Assembly (NCBI RefSeq): GCF_000381885.1
Contig: NZ_KB907211.1
Coordinates: 496,001 to 560,000, forward strand
Source of the DNA: Actinomadura atramentaria DSM 43919
GTDB lineage: Bacteria > Actinomycetota > Actinomycetes > Streptosporangiales > Streptosporangiaceae
DNA length: 64,000 nt
Reading direction: 5' to 3'
The position numbers were made by a program, and so were the translations under genes. Below, piece by piece: positions 38,548 through 47,837 of the stretch (positions within the stretch are counted from its first letter, which is position 1; each line of letters begins with the position of its first letter). The notes under the pieces were generated by a model. The model was not told where the DNA came from, searched no databases, and worked only from the letters and a program-made list of their open reading frames with translations.

Positions 38548-39375
38548 TCAGGTCTCCTCGGTGTCTTCCTCCCGCGGCTCGGATTCCTTCTGCGGCTCGG
38601 CCGCCGCCTCGGACGGAACCTCCAGCGCCCCGGCCCCCCGCACCAGCCGGCTCACCTCCGTGCGCAGGCGCACGAAGTCCGGGTCGGCGCGCGTCGAGAT
38701 CTGGTCGCGCGGCGACGGCAGCTTCACCTCCAGCTCGGCCCGGATGCCGCCCGGGTCGCGGCCGAGGACGACCACCCGGTCGCCGACGTAGACGCTCTCG
38801 TCGATGTCGTGCGTGACCAGCAGGATCGTCATGCCCTCGTCCCGGTGGACCTTGAGGACCAGGTCCTCCAGGTCCTCGCGCGTCTGGGCGTCCACCGAGC
38901 CGAACGGCTCGTCCATCAGCAGCAGCGACGGCCGGTACGCCAGCGCGCGGGCGATGGCGACGCGCTGCTGCATCCCGCCGGAGAGCTGCCACGGGTACCT
39001 GCGGCCCGCGCCGTGCAGGCCCACCGACGACAGCGCCTCCTCGGCGGCGGCGCGGCGTTCGGCCTTGGAGCCGCCCCGGCGCCGCAGCGGCAGCGCGACG
39101 TTGTCGCGGACCGTCAGCCAGGGGAGCAGGGAGCGGCTGTAGTCCTGGAACACGACGGCGAGGCCGTCCGGAACCCCGTCGATCGGCGTCCCGTCGAGGA
39201 CGACCCGGCCGCCGACCGGCGAGATCAGCCCGGCGACGCAGCGCAGCAGCGTGGACTTCCCGCAGCCGGACGGGCCGACGATGCTGACCAGCTCCCCGTC
39301 CGGCACGGTCAGGCTCGTCTTCTCGAGGACGGTGTGGTCGCCGTAGGAGTGCGTGAGGTCGGTGATCTCCAGCAT
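38548..39375 (-). CDS. ABC transporter ATPase (SsuB/TauB-like)
   Basis: A 275-residue ATP-binding subunit: Walker A VGPSGCGKSTLLR (about residues 34-46), Q-loop VVFQDYSRSLLPW, signature LSGGMQQRVAIARAL, Walker B SLLLMDEPFGSVD and H-loop VTHDIDES. These are the features of the nitrate/sulfonate/taurine importer class. The tail beyond residue 235 is acidic and unusual. ATG 39375 is used; a GTG at 39384 overlaps the monooxygenase stop (GTGA) and may be the real start. It energises the two permeases and the binding protein encoded upstream. Confidence 0.93.
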   Translation of the reverse strand: MLEITDLTHSYGDHTVLEKTSLTVPDGELVSIVGPSGCGKSTLLRCVAGLISPVGGRVVLDGTPIDGVPDGLAVVFQDYSRSLLPWLTVRDNVALPLRRRGGSKAERRAAAEEALSSVGLHGAGRRYPWQLSGGMQQRVAIARALAYRPSLLLMDEPFGSVDAQTREDLEDLVLKVHRDEGMTILLVTHDIDESVYVGDRVVVLGRDPGGIRAELEVKLPSPRDQISTRADPDFVRLRTEVSRLVRGAGALEVPSEAAAEPQKESEPREEDTEET

Positions 39376-39380
39376 CGCGG

Positions 39381-40643
39381 TCACCCCGTCCGGCGGATCG
39401 ACCAGGGCGAGTCGACGTTGAGGTCGTTGGTGTGCGTGATCTTCTCGTAGCCGCGCGCGAGCGGGGCCAGTTCGTCGGCGGTCAGGACGTCCTCGATCCG
39501 GTCGAAGCCGTCCGGCGCGCGCTCCGCGACGAGGTTGAGGATCGCGTCGCCCGGATTGTGCCGGTTGGCGAGGACGATCGCGTTCACCGGCTCGCGCCGC
39601 TCCTTGTCGTATGCGGCGAGCCCCTGCTCCGGGCTCTCCGCGCGGTGCAGCTCGTACGCCAGGACGCGCGCGTCGAGCACCGCCTGCGACCCGCCGTTGG
39701 AGCCGAGCGGGTACATCGGGTGCGCGGCGTCCCCGAGCAGCGTGACGCGGCCGTGCGTCCAGACCGGCAGCGGGTCGCGGTCCACCATCGGGTACTCCAG
39801 GATCTCCGGCGCGCCCCGGATCAGGCCGGGCACGTCGATCCAGTCGACGTCCCAGGACTCGAAGTACGGCAGGACGTCCTCCAGCCGGCCGCCCCGGTTC
39901 CAGTCGGCCGTCTCGGTCAGCTCGTCGTCGGGGAGCTGGATCTCGCCGAGCCAGTTGACCAGGGCGCGGCCCCGGTCGTCGGCCTCGCGCGAGACGGGGT
40001 AGCAGATGAACTTCGCGACGTGCTTGGTGCCGAGGACCGCCATCGTGTGGCCGGTGAGGAACTTGTCGGCCTCGGTGATGCCGCGCCAGAGCCGGACGCC
40101 GTTCCACAGCGGCGCGCCCTCGTCGGGGAAGAGCTGCCTGCGGACGGCCGAGTGCAGCCCGTCCGCCCCGACCAGCAGGTCCGCGGTCGCGGTGGACGTC
40201 GTACCGGTGGCCTGGTCGCGCAGTTCCACGCGGACTTCCGAACCGGTGTCCTCGAAGCCCGTCAGGACGGTCCCGGTCCGCACGGTGTCCGCGCCGAGCC
40301 GTTCCCGGACGGCCGCGAGCAGCATCATCTGCAGCTCGCCCCGGTGGACGAAGTACTGCGGCCACCGGTACCCGAGCCGCGTCCCGCGCCCCTCGCCCCA
40401 CACCCGGTTGCCGTGCAGGTCGAAGTGGACCATCTCCTCGGCGGTGACGCCGGACGCGGCGAGCGCGTCGGCCAGGCCGAGTTCGGTGAGCTCCCGCACG
40501 GCGTGCGGCAGCAGGTTGATGCCGACGCCGAGCGGCCGGAGTTCCCGGGCCGCGTCGACGATCTCGACGTCGATCCCCGCCTCGTGGAGCGAGAGGGCGG
40601 CGGTCAGCCCCCCGATGCCCGCTCCCGCGATCAACACCCGCAT
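39381..40643 (-). CDS. FAD-dependent aromatic-type monooxygenase
   Basis: A 420-residue class A flavoprotein monooxygenase: VLIAGAGIGGLTAALSLHEAG at the N-terminus (GxGxxG), the DG motif LLVGADGLHSAVRRQL near 160, and GDAAHPMYPLGSNGGSQAVLDA near 290-310. This order is typical of salicylate or 3-hydroxybenzoate 6-hydroxylase-like enzymes. ATG 40643 has AAAGGAG at 9 nt. It is inserted between permease and ATPase genes of an importer, so the imported compound is probably its substrate or a precursor of it. Aromatic acids or ring-containing sulfonates are candidates; this is inference. Confidence 0.9.
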   Translation of the reverse strand: MRVLIAGAGIGGLTAALSLHEAGIDVEIVDAARELRPLGVGINLLPHAVRELTELGLADALAASGVTAEEMVHFDLHGNRVWGEGRGTRLGYRWPQYFVHRGELQMMLLAAVRERLGADTVRTGTVLTGFEDTGSEVRVELRDQATGTTSTATADLLVGADGLHSAVRRQLFPDEGAPLWNGVRLWRGITEADKFLTGHTMAVLGTKHVAKFICYPVSREADDRGRALVNWLGEIQLPDDELTETADWNRGGRLEDVLPYFESWDVDWIDVPGLIRGAPEILEYPMVDRDPLPVWTHGRVTLLGDAAHPMYPLGSNGGSQAVLDARVLAYELHRAESPEQGLAAYDKERREPVNAIVLANRHNPGDAILNLVAERAPDGFDRIEDVLTADELAPLARGYEKITHTNDLNVDSPWSIRRTG

Positions 40644-40671
40644 TCGGGTGCTCCTTTCCGTCGTTGGGGCC

Positions 40672-41514
40672 TCACCGGTTGCGGCGGGCCGCGCCGTGCC
40701 AGGCGAGCGCCCACCGCTCCACCAGGTGGAACACCAGGTTGAACAGGCAGCCGAGGATGCCGAGCAGGACGATCCCCGCCCACATCTGCGTCATCTCGAA
40801 CGAGTGCTGGGCGTCGATGATGTGCGCGCCGATGCCCTGGCCGAACCCGACCAGCTCGGAGATGACCATGAGGATCAGCGCGAAGCCGAGGCTGACCCGC
40901 AGCCCGGCGAAGATCTTCGGCGCGGCGGACGGCAGGACCACCCGGAACAGCCGCCGCGCCCCGGTGATCCCGAAGACGCGGGCGGTTTCGAGCTGGAGGC
41001 GGTCCACCGAGCGCACGCCGTCGATGGTGTTGAGCAGGACGGGCCAGACGACGCCGAACACGATCGTCGTGACCTGCAGCGGCGTCCCGATGTCCAGGAC
41101 GGCGAGCAGGAACGGGATCAGCGTCGGCGGCGGGATCGACCGCAGGAAGTGCAGCGGCGGCAGGACGATCAGCCCCGCGACCCGGAACCGCCCGATGGCC
41201 AGCCCGAGGACGACGCCCGCGACGCCCGCGAGCGCCCAGCCGGTGAACAGGTTCTTCAGGCTCGGCGCGAAGTCCGTCCGGGCCTGCTCGGTGAGGAAGA
41301 AGTGGTCGGCGGGACCGGAGAAGTACAGGTCCCACAGTTCTTTGAGGATCTGGGAGGGCGGGGGGAACGAGGGGCTGCCCGCGGTGCGCGTCCAGACCTC
41401 CCACACCGCGACGATCACGGCGAGGAGCCAGAGCTGCGCGACGCCGGACAGGCCGCGCCGCACCGCGTGCCCGATCCCGCGCTCGGCGGGGGCGTCCACC
41501 AGGACGTCGGTCAT
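40672..41514 (-). CDS. ABC transporter permease (SsuC/TauC-like) 2
   Basis: A 280-residue inner-membrane permease with six hydrophobic segments and the cytoplasmic EAA-type loop LQLETARVFGITGARRLFRVVLPSAAPKIFAGLRV, which contacts the ATPase. ATG 41514 overlaps the stop of permease 1 (ATGA). Both permeases are of one family but differ widely in sequence, so the channel is a heterodimer. It is part of the importer operon 43264-38548. Confidence 0.92.
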   Translation of the reverse strand: MTDVLVDAPAERGIGHAVRRGLSGVAQLWLLAVIVAVWEVWTRTAGSPSFPPPSQILKELWDLYFSGPADHFFLTEQARTDFAPSLKNLFTGWALAGVAGVVLGLAIGRFRVAGLIVLPPLHFLRSIPPPTLIPFLLAVLDIGTPLQVTTIVFGVVWPVLLNTIDGVRSVDRLQLETARVFGITGARRLFRVVLPSAAPKIFAGLRVSLGFALILMVISELVGFGQGIGAHIIDAQHSFEMTQMWAGIVLLGILGCLFNLVFHLVERWALAWHGAARRNR

Positions 41515-42287
41515 GCCTCGGCCTCCGTCCCCGCGCCGTGCCAGCGGAACGCGCGGCGCTCCACGGCGGCGAACACGCCCGTCGCGAGCAGGCCGAGCAC
41601 CCCGGCCCACACCGCGCCCGCGAGCATGTAGTCGGGCTGGCCGCCGCCCGACTGGCTCTGCATGAGGAAGCCGCCGATGCCCTCGCCCGTCCCGGCGACC
41701 AGCTCGGTGCTGACCACGACGACGAGGCCGACGGACGCGGCGATCCGCACGCCCGTCAGGACGAACGGCGCGGCGCTCGGCAGGCTGACGCGCAGCAGGA
41801 TCGGGACGGTCCCGAACCCGAAGGCGCGCAGCGTGTCCTTGGCGACCGGGTCGACGTCGCGCAGCGCGTAGAGGGTGTTGATGAGGATCGGCCAGGTCGC
41901 GGCGTAGAACACCAGCGACGTCTCGCTCTTGGCGGCGGTGCTGAACGTCAGCACCGCGAGCGGGATCAGGGCGATCGAGGGGATGGGCCGCAGCAGCTCC
42001 ACGACCAGCCGCGCGGCCCGGTTCAGCCAGGGCGCGGCGCTGAGGACGAGCCCGAGCGCGACGGCGGCGGCGGTCGCGAGCGCGAGCCCCGTCAGCCAGA
42101 CGCGGACCGTGCCGCCCACCTGGGTCAGGAACTCGGTGTCCCCGCACATGCGCACGGCGCGCCACAGCACGGTCGAGGCGGGCGGGACGTACTCGTTGTC
42201 GACCAGGCCGGTCCTGGTGACCAGCTCGGCGAGACCGAACGCCCCGACCGCCCCGACCGCGCCGAGCGCCGGTCGGGTGAACCTCAT
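41511..42287 (-). CDS. ABC transporter permease (SsuC/TauC-like) 1
   Basis: A 258-residue permease with an N-terminal helix (ALGAVGAVGAFGLAELV) and about six transmembrane segments. The EAA loop reads DPVAKDTLRAFGFGTVPILLRVSLPSAAPFVLTGVRI. ATG 42287 overlaps the binding-protein stop (ATGA), and its own stop overlaps permease 2. Such tight coupling predicts equal production of the two halves of the channel. Confidence 0.92.
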   Translation of the reverse strand: MRFTRPALGAVGAVGAFGLAELVTRTGLVDNEYVPPASTVLWRAVRMCGDTEFLTQVGGTVRVWLTGLALATAAAVALGLVLSAAPWLNRAARLVVELLRPIPSIALIPLAVLTFSTAAKSETSLVFYAATWPILINTLYALRDVDPVAKDTLRAFGFGTVPILLRVSLPSAAPFVLTGVRIAASVGLVVVVSTELVAGTGEGIGGFLMQSQSGGGQPDYMLAGAVWAGVLGLLATGVFAAVERRAFRWHGAGTEAEA

Positions 42288-43264
42288 CCGTTCTCGACGA
42301 CGATCGGCTTGACGTCGAACTTCTGCTTCAGGTAGCCGAACTGCAGCATGACGTCGGCGACGCGCTGGATGCGGGTGGCGCTGATCGACGTCGGGTACGC
42401 GGGCAGCGCGATGGTCGAGATGACCTTCGGGTCCAGCTTGGTGAACTTGGGCAGCGCCTCCTGGAGGACGGCCCGGTCACTGGCGATGGCCTGCGCCTTG
42501 AAGAACGCCCGCTGGAACGCGGCGACGGTCTTGGGGTTCTCCTTGGCGAACTTCGAGGTGGTGACGTACCCGGTGATCGGGAAGTCCTTGGTGGGGCCCT
42601 CGGAGAAGTCGCTGAGCAGGCGCGCGCCGATCTGCTGCTGGGCCTGGGAGACGAACGGCTCGGGGACGACGATCGCGTCGACCTTGCCGCTCTTGAGGAG
42701 CTGCTGGTCGGCGGGGAACGGCTGGACGACGACGTCCTTCTGTTCGTCGATCTTCACGCCGTACGGCTGGACGGTGGCGCGGGTGAGCAGGCTCGTCTGG
42801 TCGCCGCGCGCGTTGGTGCCGATCTTCTTGCCGGCCAGGTCGGCGGGGGTCTTGATGGGGGAGTCCTTGGCGACCAGGATGCCGGTGAGGTTCTTGGTCA
42901 TCTGGGACGCCTCGGCGATGATCCTGAGGTCGTAGGTCCCGCTGGCCTGGGCCTCGATGACGCCGACGTGGCCGCCCTGGGTGATGTCGAGGCTGCCGCC
43001 CTTGAGCAGGGGGAGCGCCTGCGCGGCTCCGGCGACGACCTTCTGGTGGACGGTGAGCCCTTCGGCCTTGAAGAAGCCCTTGTCGATCGCGATCTGGACC
43101 GCGGCTCCCTCGGTGATCGGCATGGAGCCGACGGTGATCTCGCTCTTCTCGAGCCCGTTGGCGGACTTCTTGTCGTCGCCGCCGCAGGCGGTGAGGGAGA
43201 GGCCGAGCAGCGCCGTGAGCAGGACGCCGCCGAGTGCCGTGCCGCGTTTGCGAGCGAGCCGCAT
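42284..43264 (-). CDS. Lipoprotein substrate-binding protein (SsuA/TauA/NMT1-like)
   Basis: A 326-residue periplasmic-type binding protein attached by a lipobox: after MRLARKRG and a hydrophobic segment, SLTAC places the modified cysteine at residue 27. The mature part has ITVGSMPITEGAAVQIAIDKGFFKAEGL, the usual start of the SsuA/ThiY-NMT1 fold, and a conserved LKGGSLDITQGGHVGVIEA stretch. ATG 43264 has AAGGAG at 6 nt. It is the first gene of the importer operon, and sets its specificity: a small organic anion such as a sulfonate, or a thiamine-precursor-like or aromatic acid. Confidence 0.93.
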   Translation of the reverse strand: MRLARKRGTALGGVLLTALLGLSLTACGGDDKKSANGLEKSEITVGSMPITEGAAVQIAIDKGFFKAEGLTVHQKVVAGAAQALPLLKGGSLDITQGGHVGVIEAQASGTYDLRIIAEASQMTKNLTGILVAKDSPIKTPADLAGKKIGTNARGDQTSLLTRATVQPYGVKIDEQKDVVVQPFPADQQLLKSGKVDAIVVPEPFVSQAQQQIGARLLSDFSEGPTKDFPITGYVTTSKFAKENPKTVAAFQRAFFKAQAIASDRAVLQEALPKFTKLDPKVISTIALPAYPTSISATRIQRVADVMLQFGYLKQKFDVKPIVVENG

Positions 43265-43591
43265 GAACGCTCCTTCAACTGGTTCTGGAGGGGGAAGGCC
43301 GTTGAGGACGGCTTGATCGTCGGGGACTCTAGCGCAGCCTTCGGAGCGTAAACCGTCTCATTGCTCTTGTTTATCCAGGTGAGATGCAAACCGGACAAAC
43401 GGGAATAAATCACCGCAAACATGATCAAAGATGGCAAAGTATGGAATGCTCAGACTTCGGGTTGGTCGTTGGGATTACTCTGTGCTCCAATGACCCACGC
43501 CCCAGAGGTTTCAGGGGTCACGGGCGCCGACGGGCCGGGCACCTCGCGATCCCCCCGCCAGCCCGCATGCCATGAGAGGTGATGGAGGGAA
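43265..43591. promoter_or_regulatory. 327-bp divergent regulatory region
   Basis: Between the importer and conservon operons, this stretch is clearly A/T-richer than the genome (for example ATAAATCACCGCAAACATGATC near 43405). It should hold promoters for both directions. No gene or known motif was identified. Confidence 0.5.
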
Positions 43592-46500
43592 GTGCAACCG
43601 GCCACGGAACGGGACCGGACTCCCGGCCCCGATGCGGAATCCCTCCGCAAGAACGGTCACGACCAGCGGGAACAGCTCCCGCGCAGGCGCGGGCTCCGGC
43701 TCGCCGACCGGCGCGTCGCCACCCGTCTGGTCATCCTGATCCTGATCCCCGGAGCGGTCGCCGGCATCCTCGCCGGACTGCGTCTGCGGGACTCGGTCAG
43801 CGAGGCTTCCGTATACACGCGCATCGAACGGATGGCTACGCTCGGTGACAAGACGGCGGCGTTCGTCCAGGAACTGGAGGACGAGCGCGACCTGACCGTC
43901 GAGTACCTCGGGCTCTCCCGCCACCAGCGCGCCGCCAAGCTCGACGCCCTGCACGACCAGCAGCGCGACACCGACCGCGCCGCCGCCGCGGCCCGCTCCG
44001 CGCTCGGCGCGGTCGACGCAGCCGACTACTCCGACCAGGTGCAGGCCAAGCTGCGCGACGTCCGGTACCGGCTCGACACGCTCGGGACGATCCGCAAGCT
44101 GTCCGGCCCGACCAGCGAGTCCGAGGCGGTGACCCTCGACGTCTACAGCCAGTTCATCGGCTCCCTGGTGGACCTGGACGACCTGATCGCGCAGGGCAGC
44201 CCGGACGCGGCGCTCACCGAGAACACGCGTGCGTTCGCGGCGCTGGCCCGCGCCAAGGACTACGCGTCCCAGGAGCGCGCCCGGCTGGAGGTCGCCATCC
44301 TCGCCGGCCGGTTCGCCACCCCGGCGGACCGCGAGCGGCTGCAGACCCTGCGCTCCCAGCAGGACAGCCAGATCGCGGTGTTCCGCACGGCGGCGTCCAC
44401 CGACGAGCGCCAGCGCTACGAGGACGTCGTCACCGGCTCCGACATCGGCCAGGTCGAGCTGATCTACCAGCAGGCGCTGATCCGCTCCGACTCGTCCCCG
44501 GCGCTGTCGGTGCGGCCGCTGCGCCCGCACGACGCGGCCCAGTGGACGAAGGCGAGCGGCACCCGCATCGACCAGATGCGCACCGCCGAGCGCGAGCTGG
44601 CCGTCGGCATCGTGACGAGCGCCCACGACCTCAAGCAGGACGCCTGGCGCAAGGCCGTCATCGACGCGGCGGTGCTGGTCGTCGGGCTGCTGCTCGCCGC
44701 GCTGTTCACCGTGGTGGTGGCGCGCTCGCTGGTCCGCCCGCTGCGGCGGCTGCAGGTCGGCGCGCTGGAGGTGGCCGACAACCGGCTGCCCAGCCTGGTC
44801 GACCGGCTCCGCGACCCCGGCGCGGCCAGCGGCGGCATCGAGGTCGAGCCGATCGACGTCCACTCCGCGGACGAGATCGGGCAGGTCGCGCGGGCCTTCG
44901 ACGAGGTTCACCGGGAGGCCGTCCGGCTCGCCGCCGACGAGGCCGTCCTGCGCGGCAACATCAACGCGATGTTCGTCAACCTTTCACGCCGCAGCCAGAC
45001 GCTCATCGAGCGCCAGCTCCAGCTCATCGAGGAACTGGAGCACAGCGAGCGCGACGAGGAGCAGCTCGCCAACCTGTTCCGGCTGGACCACCTCGCCACC
45101 CGCATGCGCCGCAACTGCGAGAACCTGCTGGTCCTCGGCGGCCAGGACCAGGTCCGGCGGCGCAACCGGCCGGTCCCGCTCATCGACGTCGTGCGCGCGT
45201 CCCTGTCGGAGGTCGAGCAGTACGAACGCGTCGCCCTGACGGTCCGCGCGGACATGACGGTCGCGGGCGCGGCGGTCAACGACCTCGTCCACCTGCTGGC
45301 CGAGCTGGTCGAGAACGCCACGACGTTCTCCGACAAGCGCACCAAGGTGACGATCTCCGGGCAGCAGCTCAGCGGCGGCGGCGCCCTGCTCCAGATCACC
45401 GACAACGGCGTGGGCATGCCCCCGGACGAGCTGGACGAGGCCAACCAGCGGCTCGCCAGCCCGCCGGTCATCGACTTCTCGGCGGCGCGCCGCATGGGCC
45501 TGTTCGTCGTCGGCCGCCTGGCGGTCCGGCACGGCATCCGGGTCGAGCTGCGCGCCGCGCAGGGCGGCGGGCTCACCGCGTTCGTCGTGCTGCCCGAGTC
45601 GGTCATCGGCGGGACGGCGGGCGGCGGCGTCGGGTCGCGCGGATTCGCGCCCGGCCTCGGCGCGGCCGAGCCCGTCCCGGCGGTCGCGGCCCCCGACTCC
45701 CCGGCGCTGCTGGAGCGCGGGTTCGGCCAGGACCCGGCGCAGTCCGCGACGGGCGGGTTCCCGGTCGGCGGCCCGGTGGGCGGCCCGGTGGGGCAGGTCA
45801 ACGGGTGGGGCCGGGGCACCGGCCCGCAGCAGGCGCTGCGGGGCGACACCGGGTCCTTCCCGGCGGTGCCCGCGCCGCGCGAGGAGCCCGGGCCGTTCCC
45901 GGCCGGACGCGGCGACACCGGTTCCTTCCCGGCCGTGCGCGGCGACACCGGTTCGTTCCCGGCCGTGCGCGGTGACACCGGTCCGTTCCCGGCGGTGCGC
46001 AGCGACACGGGGGCGTTCCCCTCGCTGGGCGACACCGGGTCGATCCCGGCGGTGCAGGACACCGGGTCGCTTCCGGCCGTCGGCGATGAGGAATCGAACA
46101 CGGGTTCTACCACGGGCTCTACCACGGGCGGCTTCCCCGTCCCGCGCGCCGACACGGGCCCGCAGCCCGCGGTGCCCGCCGACGACCGGCCGCTGCCGGA
46201 CCTGCCCGTCCGCACCCCGGGCGCGCAGCTCCCCGGCCGCCCGAACCAGGCCCTCGCGGGCGACGACCTGTTCCGGCCCCCGGTGCGGTCCGCGGGCGAG
46301 CCCGTCCCGGCGGCCCCGCCGAACGCGCGGCCGCTGCCGCCCGGCGACCAGCCCGGGGACGAGCCGCCGCGCCGCCCCTTCACCTGGGAGAGCGGGCCGC
46401 TGCAGACGATGCCGGAGGACGAGCCGCCGCTCGCGCGGCCGCGCCCCGAACCGGCCCGCCCCCCGGCGGCGCCCCCCGCACAGCCCCCCGCCGCGCCCCC

Positions 46501-46945
46501 CGTCCTGTCCCGCCACAAGTCGCCCATCTTCGACGCGATGCGCTCGGAGTGGTTCGAGCGCGGCGGCGACGACGGCCAGCGCGACCCGGTGCGCGGCTGG
46601 GAGTCCCCGGCCGACGCCGGGTTCCAGGCCGCCGAGTCCGCGCGCAAGCCCGTCCAGGGGGAGCGGACCCGCGTGGGCCTGCCCAAGCGGGTGCCCGGCC
46701 AGAACCGGGTGCCCGGGGCGGTGCGCGGCGCGGGCCGGCAGGGTCAGCAGGGGCAGCCGACCCCCGGCGCGCCCGCGCCGGGACCGCAGCGGGAGCATGG
46801 CATCTCCGCGGACGCCGTCCGCGACCGGTTCTCCGGGCTGCAGCGCGGTGTGCGCCGCGGCCGGCAGGAGATCGGCGGCGGCCCGGCGGACGGCGACAAC
46901 GAGGGACCGTCGCGACGCGACGGAGAGACAGGAGGCTCCCGGTGA
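43592..46945 (+). CDS. Conservon sensor kinase CvnA-like, nitrate/nitrite-sensing-domain histidine kinase
   Basis: The 1117-residue protein is the CvnA component of a conservon. TM1 (about 45-65, LVILILIPGAVAGILAGL), an extracytoplasmic helical NIT-like domain (about 70-345), TM2 (about 355-380), and a HAMP segment follow. The dimerisation region contains LDHLATRMRRNCENL near residue 500, and the GHKL ATPase domain has ELVENATTFSD (about 574), DNGVGMP (about 603) and a later glycine-rich loop. The last 400 residues are a Pro/Gly-rich tail with GDTGSFPAV repeats. GTG 43592 has GGAGGG upstream. Its stop overlaps the CvnB start. It senses an unknown signal and works with CvnB-D. Confidence 0.9.
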   Translation: MQPATERDRTPGPDAESLRKNGHDQREQLPRRRGLRLADRRVATRLVILILIPGAVAGILAGLRLRDSVSEASVYTRIERMATLGDKTAAFVQELEDERDLTVEYLGLSRHQRAAKLDALHDQQRDTDRAAAAARSALGAVDAADYSDQVQAKLRDVRYRLDTLGTIRKLSGPTSESEAVTLDVYSQFIGSLVDLDDLIAQGSPDAALTENTRAFAALARAKDYASQERARLEVAILAGRFATPADRERLQTLRSQQDSQIAVFRTAASTDERQRYEDVVTGSDIGQVELIYQQALIRSDSSPALSVRPLRPHDAAQWTKASGTRIDQMRTAERELAVGIVTSAHDLKQDAWRKAVIDAAVLVVGLLLAALFTVVVARSLVRPLRRLQVGALEVADNRLPSLVDRLRDPGAASGGIEVEPIDVHSADEIGQVARAFDEVHREAVRLAADEAVLRGNINAMFVNLSRRSQTLIERQLQLIEELEHSERDEEQLANLFRLDHLATRMRRNCENLLVLGGQDQVRRRNRPVPLIDVVRASLSEVEQYERVALTVRADMTVAGAAVNDLVHLLAELVENATTFSDKRTKVTISGQQLSGGGALLQITDNGVGMPPDELDEANQRLASPPVIDFSAARRMGLFVVGRLAVRHGIRVELRAAQGGGLTAFVVLPESVIGGTAGGGVGSRGFAPGLGAAEPVPAVAAPDSPALLERGFGQDPAQSATGGFPVGGPVGGPVGQVNGWGRGTGPQQALRGDTGSFPAVPAPREEPGPFPAGRGDTGSFPAVRGDTGSFPAVRGDTGPFPAVRSDTGAFPSLGDTGSIPAVQDTGSLPAVGDEESNTGSTTGSTTGGFPVPRADTGPQPAVPADDRPLPDLPVRTPGAQLPGRPNQALAGDDLFRPPVRSAGEPVPAAPPNARPLPPGDQPGDEPPRRPFTWESGPLQTMPEDEPPLARPRPEPARPPAAPPAQPPAAPPVLSRHKSPIFDAMRSEWFERGGDDGQRDPVRGWESPADAGFQAAESARKPVQGERTRVGLPKRVPGQNRVPGAVRGAGRQGQQGQPTPGAPAPGPQREHGISADAVRDRFSGLQRGVRRGRQEIGGGPADGDNEGPSRRDGETGGSR
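45842..46080 (+). repeat. 30-bp-period repeats in the CvnA tail
   Basis: Units coding for GDTGSFPAVR or close variants follow each other, most regularly at 45911, 45941, 45971 and 46001. They are in frame and about seven to eight copies are recognisable (GDTGSFPAV, GDTGPFPAV, SDTGAFPSL, GDTGSIPAV, DTGSLPAV). Confidence 0.8.
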
Positions 46946-47388
46946 GCGGGCAGGATCTCAACTGGCTGGTGACGAATTTCGCGGACCGTGTTCCGAAGGT
47001 CGCGCACGCCGTGGTGGTGTCCTCCGACGGGCTCCCGATGGCCTACTCGGCGGGCTTCCCGCCGGAGCGGGCCGACCAGCTCTCGGCCATCGCGTCGGGG
47101 CTGATGAGCCTCACGCAGGGCGCCGCGAAGATCTTCGAGGCGGGCGGGGTGAACCAGACCGTCGTCGAGATGGACCGCGGCCTGCTGCTCGTCATGTCGA
47201 TCGCCAACGGCGCGGTGTTCGCCGTCCTGGCGGCCCCCGACTGCGACCTCGGCCTCGTCGCCTACGAGATGACGCTGCTGGTGGAACGGGTGGGCCGCGC
47301 GCTCACCCCGGCGCTGCGGGGCACCGACCCGTCCGCCTACGGCGGCGGCCAGGTGCCCGAGATGGGCGCCGGCCCGGCCCGGTACTGA
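46942..47388 (+). CDS. CvnB-like Roadblock/LC7 protein
   Basis: A 148-residue Roadblock/LC7-domain protein: VPKVAHAVVVSSDGLPMAYSAGFPPERADQLSAIASGLMSL is the characteristic N-terminal half, and LLVMSIANGAVFAVLAAPDCDLGLVAYEMTLLVERVG the second. In conservons this protein binds the small GTPase and kinase in a membrane complex. GTG 46942 overlaps the CvnA stop (GTGA). The tail after 125 is Gly/Pro-rich. Confidence 0.93.
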   Translation: MSGQDLNWLVTNFADRVPKVAHAVVVSSDGLPMAYSAGFPPERADQLSAIASGLMSLTQGAAKIFEAGGVNQTVVEMDRGLLLVMSIANGAVFAVLAAPDCDLGLVAYEMTLLVERVGRALTPALRGTDPSAYGGGQVPEMGAGPARY

Positions 47389-47417
47389 GACTGGACCGAC
47401 CGACGGAGGTCAGTGCA

Positions 47418-47837
47418 ATGGATCATGGCGGCCCCTACCGGCCCGGCCCGGCCGGGCGGCCGGGCGCGCACCGCGACCCGCGACCGGGCGCGGACGACGA
47501 CGGGAGCTCCCTGGTACGCCCCTACGCGGTGACCGGGGGACGGACCCGGCCGCGCTACGACCTGGCGGTCGAGGCGCTGGTCACGGCCGCGCCCTACCCG
47601 CCGCGCGACGTCGCGGTGCTCACGCCCGAGTACCGGGCGATCATGGATCTGTGCCGGTCGGCGCGGTCGGTGGCCGAGGTGTCGGCGCTGCTGCGGCTGC
47701 CGCTCGGGGTCGCCCGGGTCCTCGTGGCGGACATGGCCGTCGAGGGGCTGCTGCGGCTGCACCAGTCGCGTCCCGCCGGTGCGCAGCCGGACGTCCGGCT
47801 GCTGGAAAGGGTGCTCAGTGGACTTCGCAAGCTCTGA
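47418..47837 (+). CDS. CvnC-like DUF742 protein
   Basis: A 139-residue DUF742 protein. The N-terminus is Pro/Gly-rich, then SLVRPYAVTGGRTRPRYDLAVEALV marks the domain, which continues through SARSVAEVSALLRLPLGVARVLVADM, a winged-helix-like stretch, to VLSGLRKL. It lies 29 bp after CvnB, and its last 20 bp overlap the CvnD start. It is one of the four conserved conservon subunits. Confidence 0.93.
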   Translation: MDHGGPYRPGPAGRPGAHRDPRPGADDDGSSLVRPYAVTGGRTRPRYDLAVEALVTAAPYPPRDVAVLTPEYRAIMDLCRSARSVAEVSALLRLPLGVARVLVADMAVEGLLRLHQSRPAGAQPDVRLLERVLSGLRKL

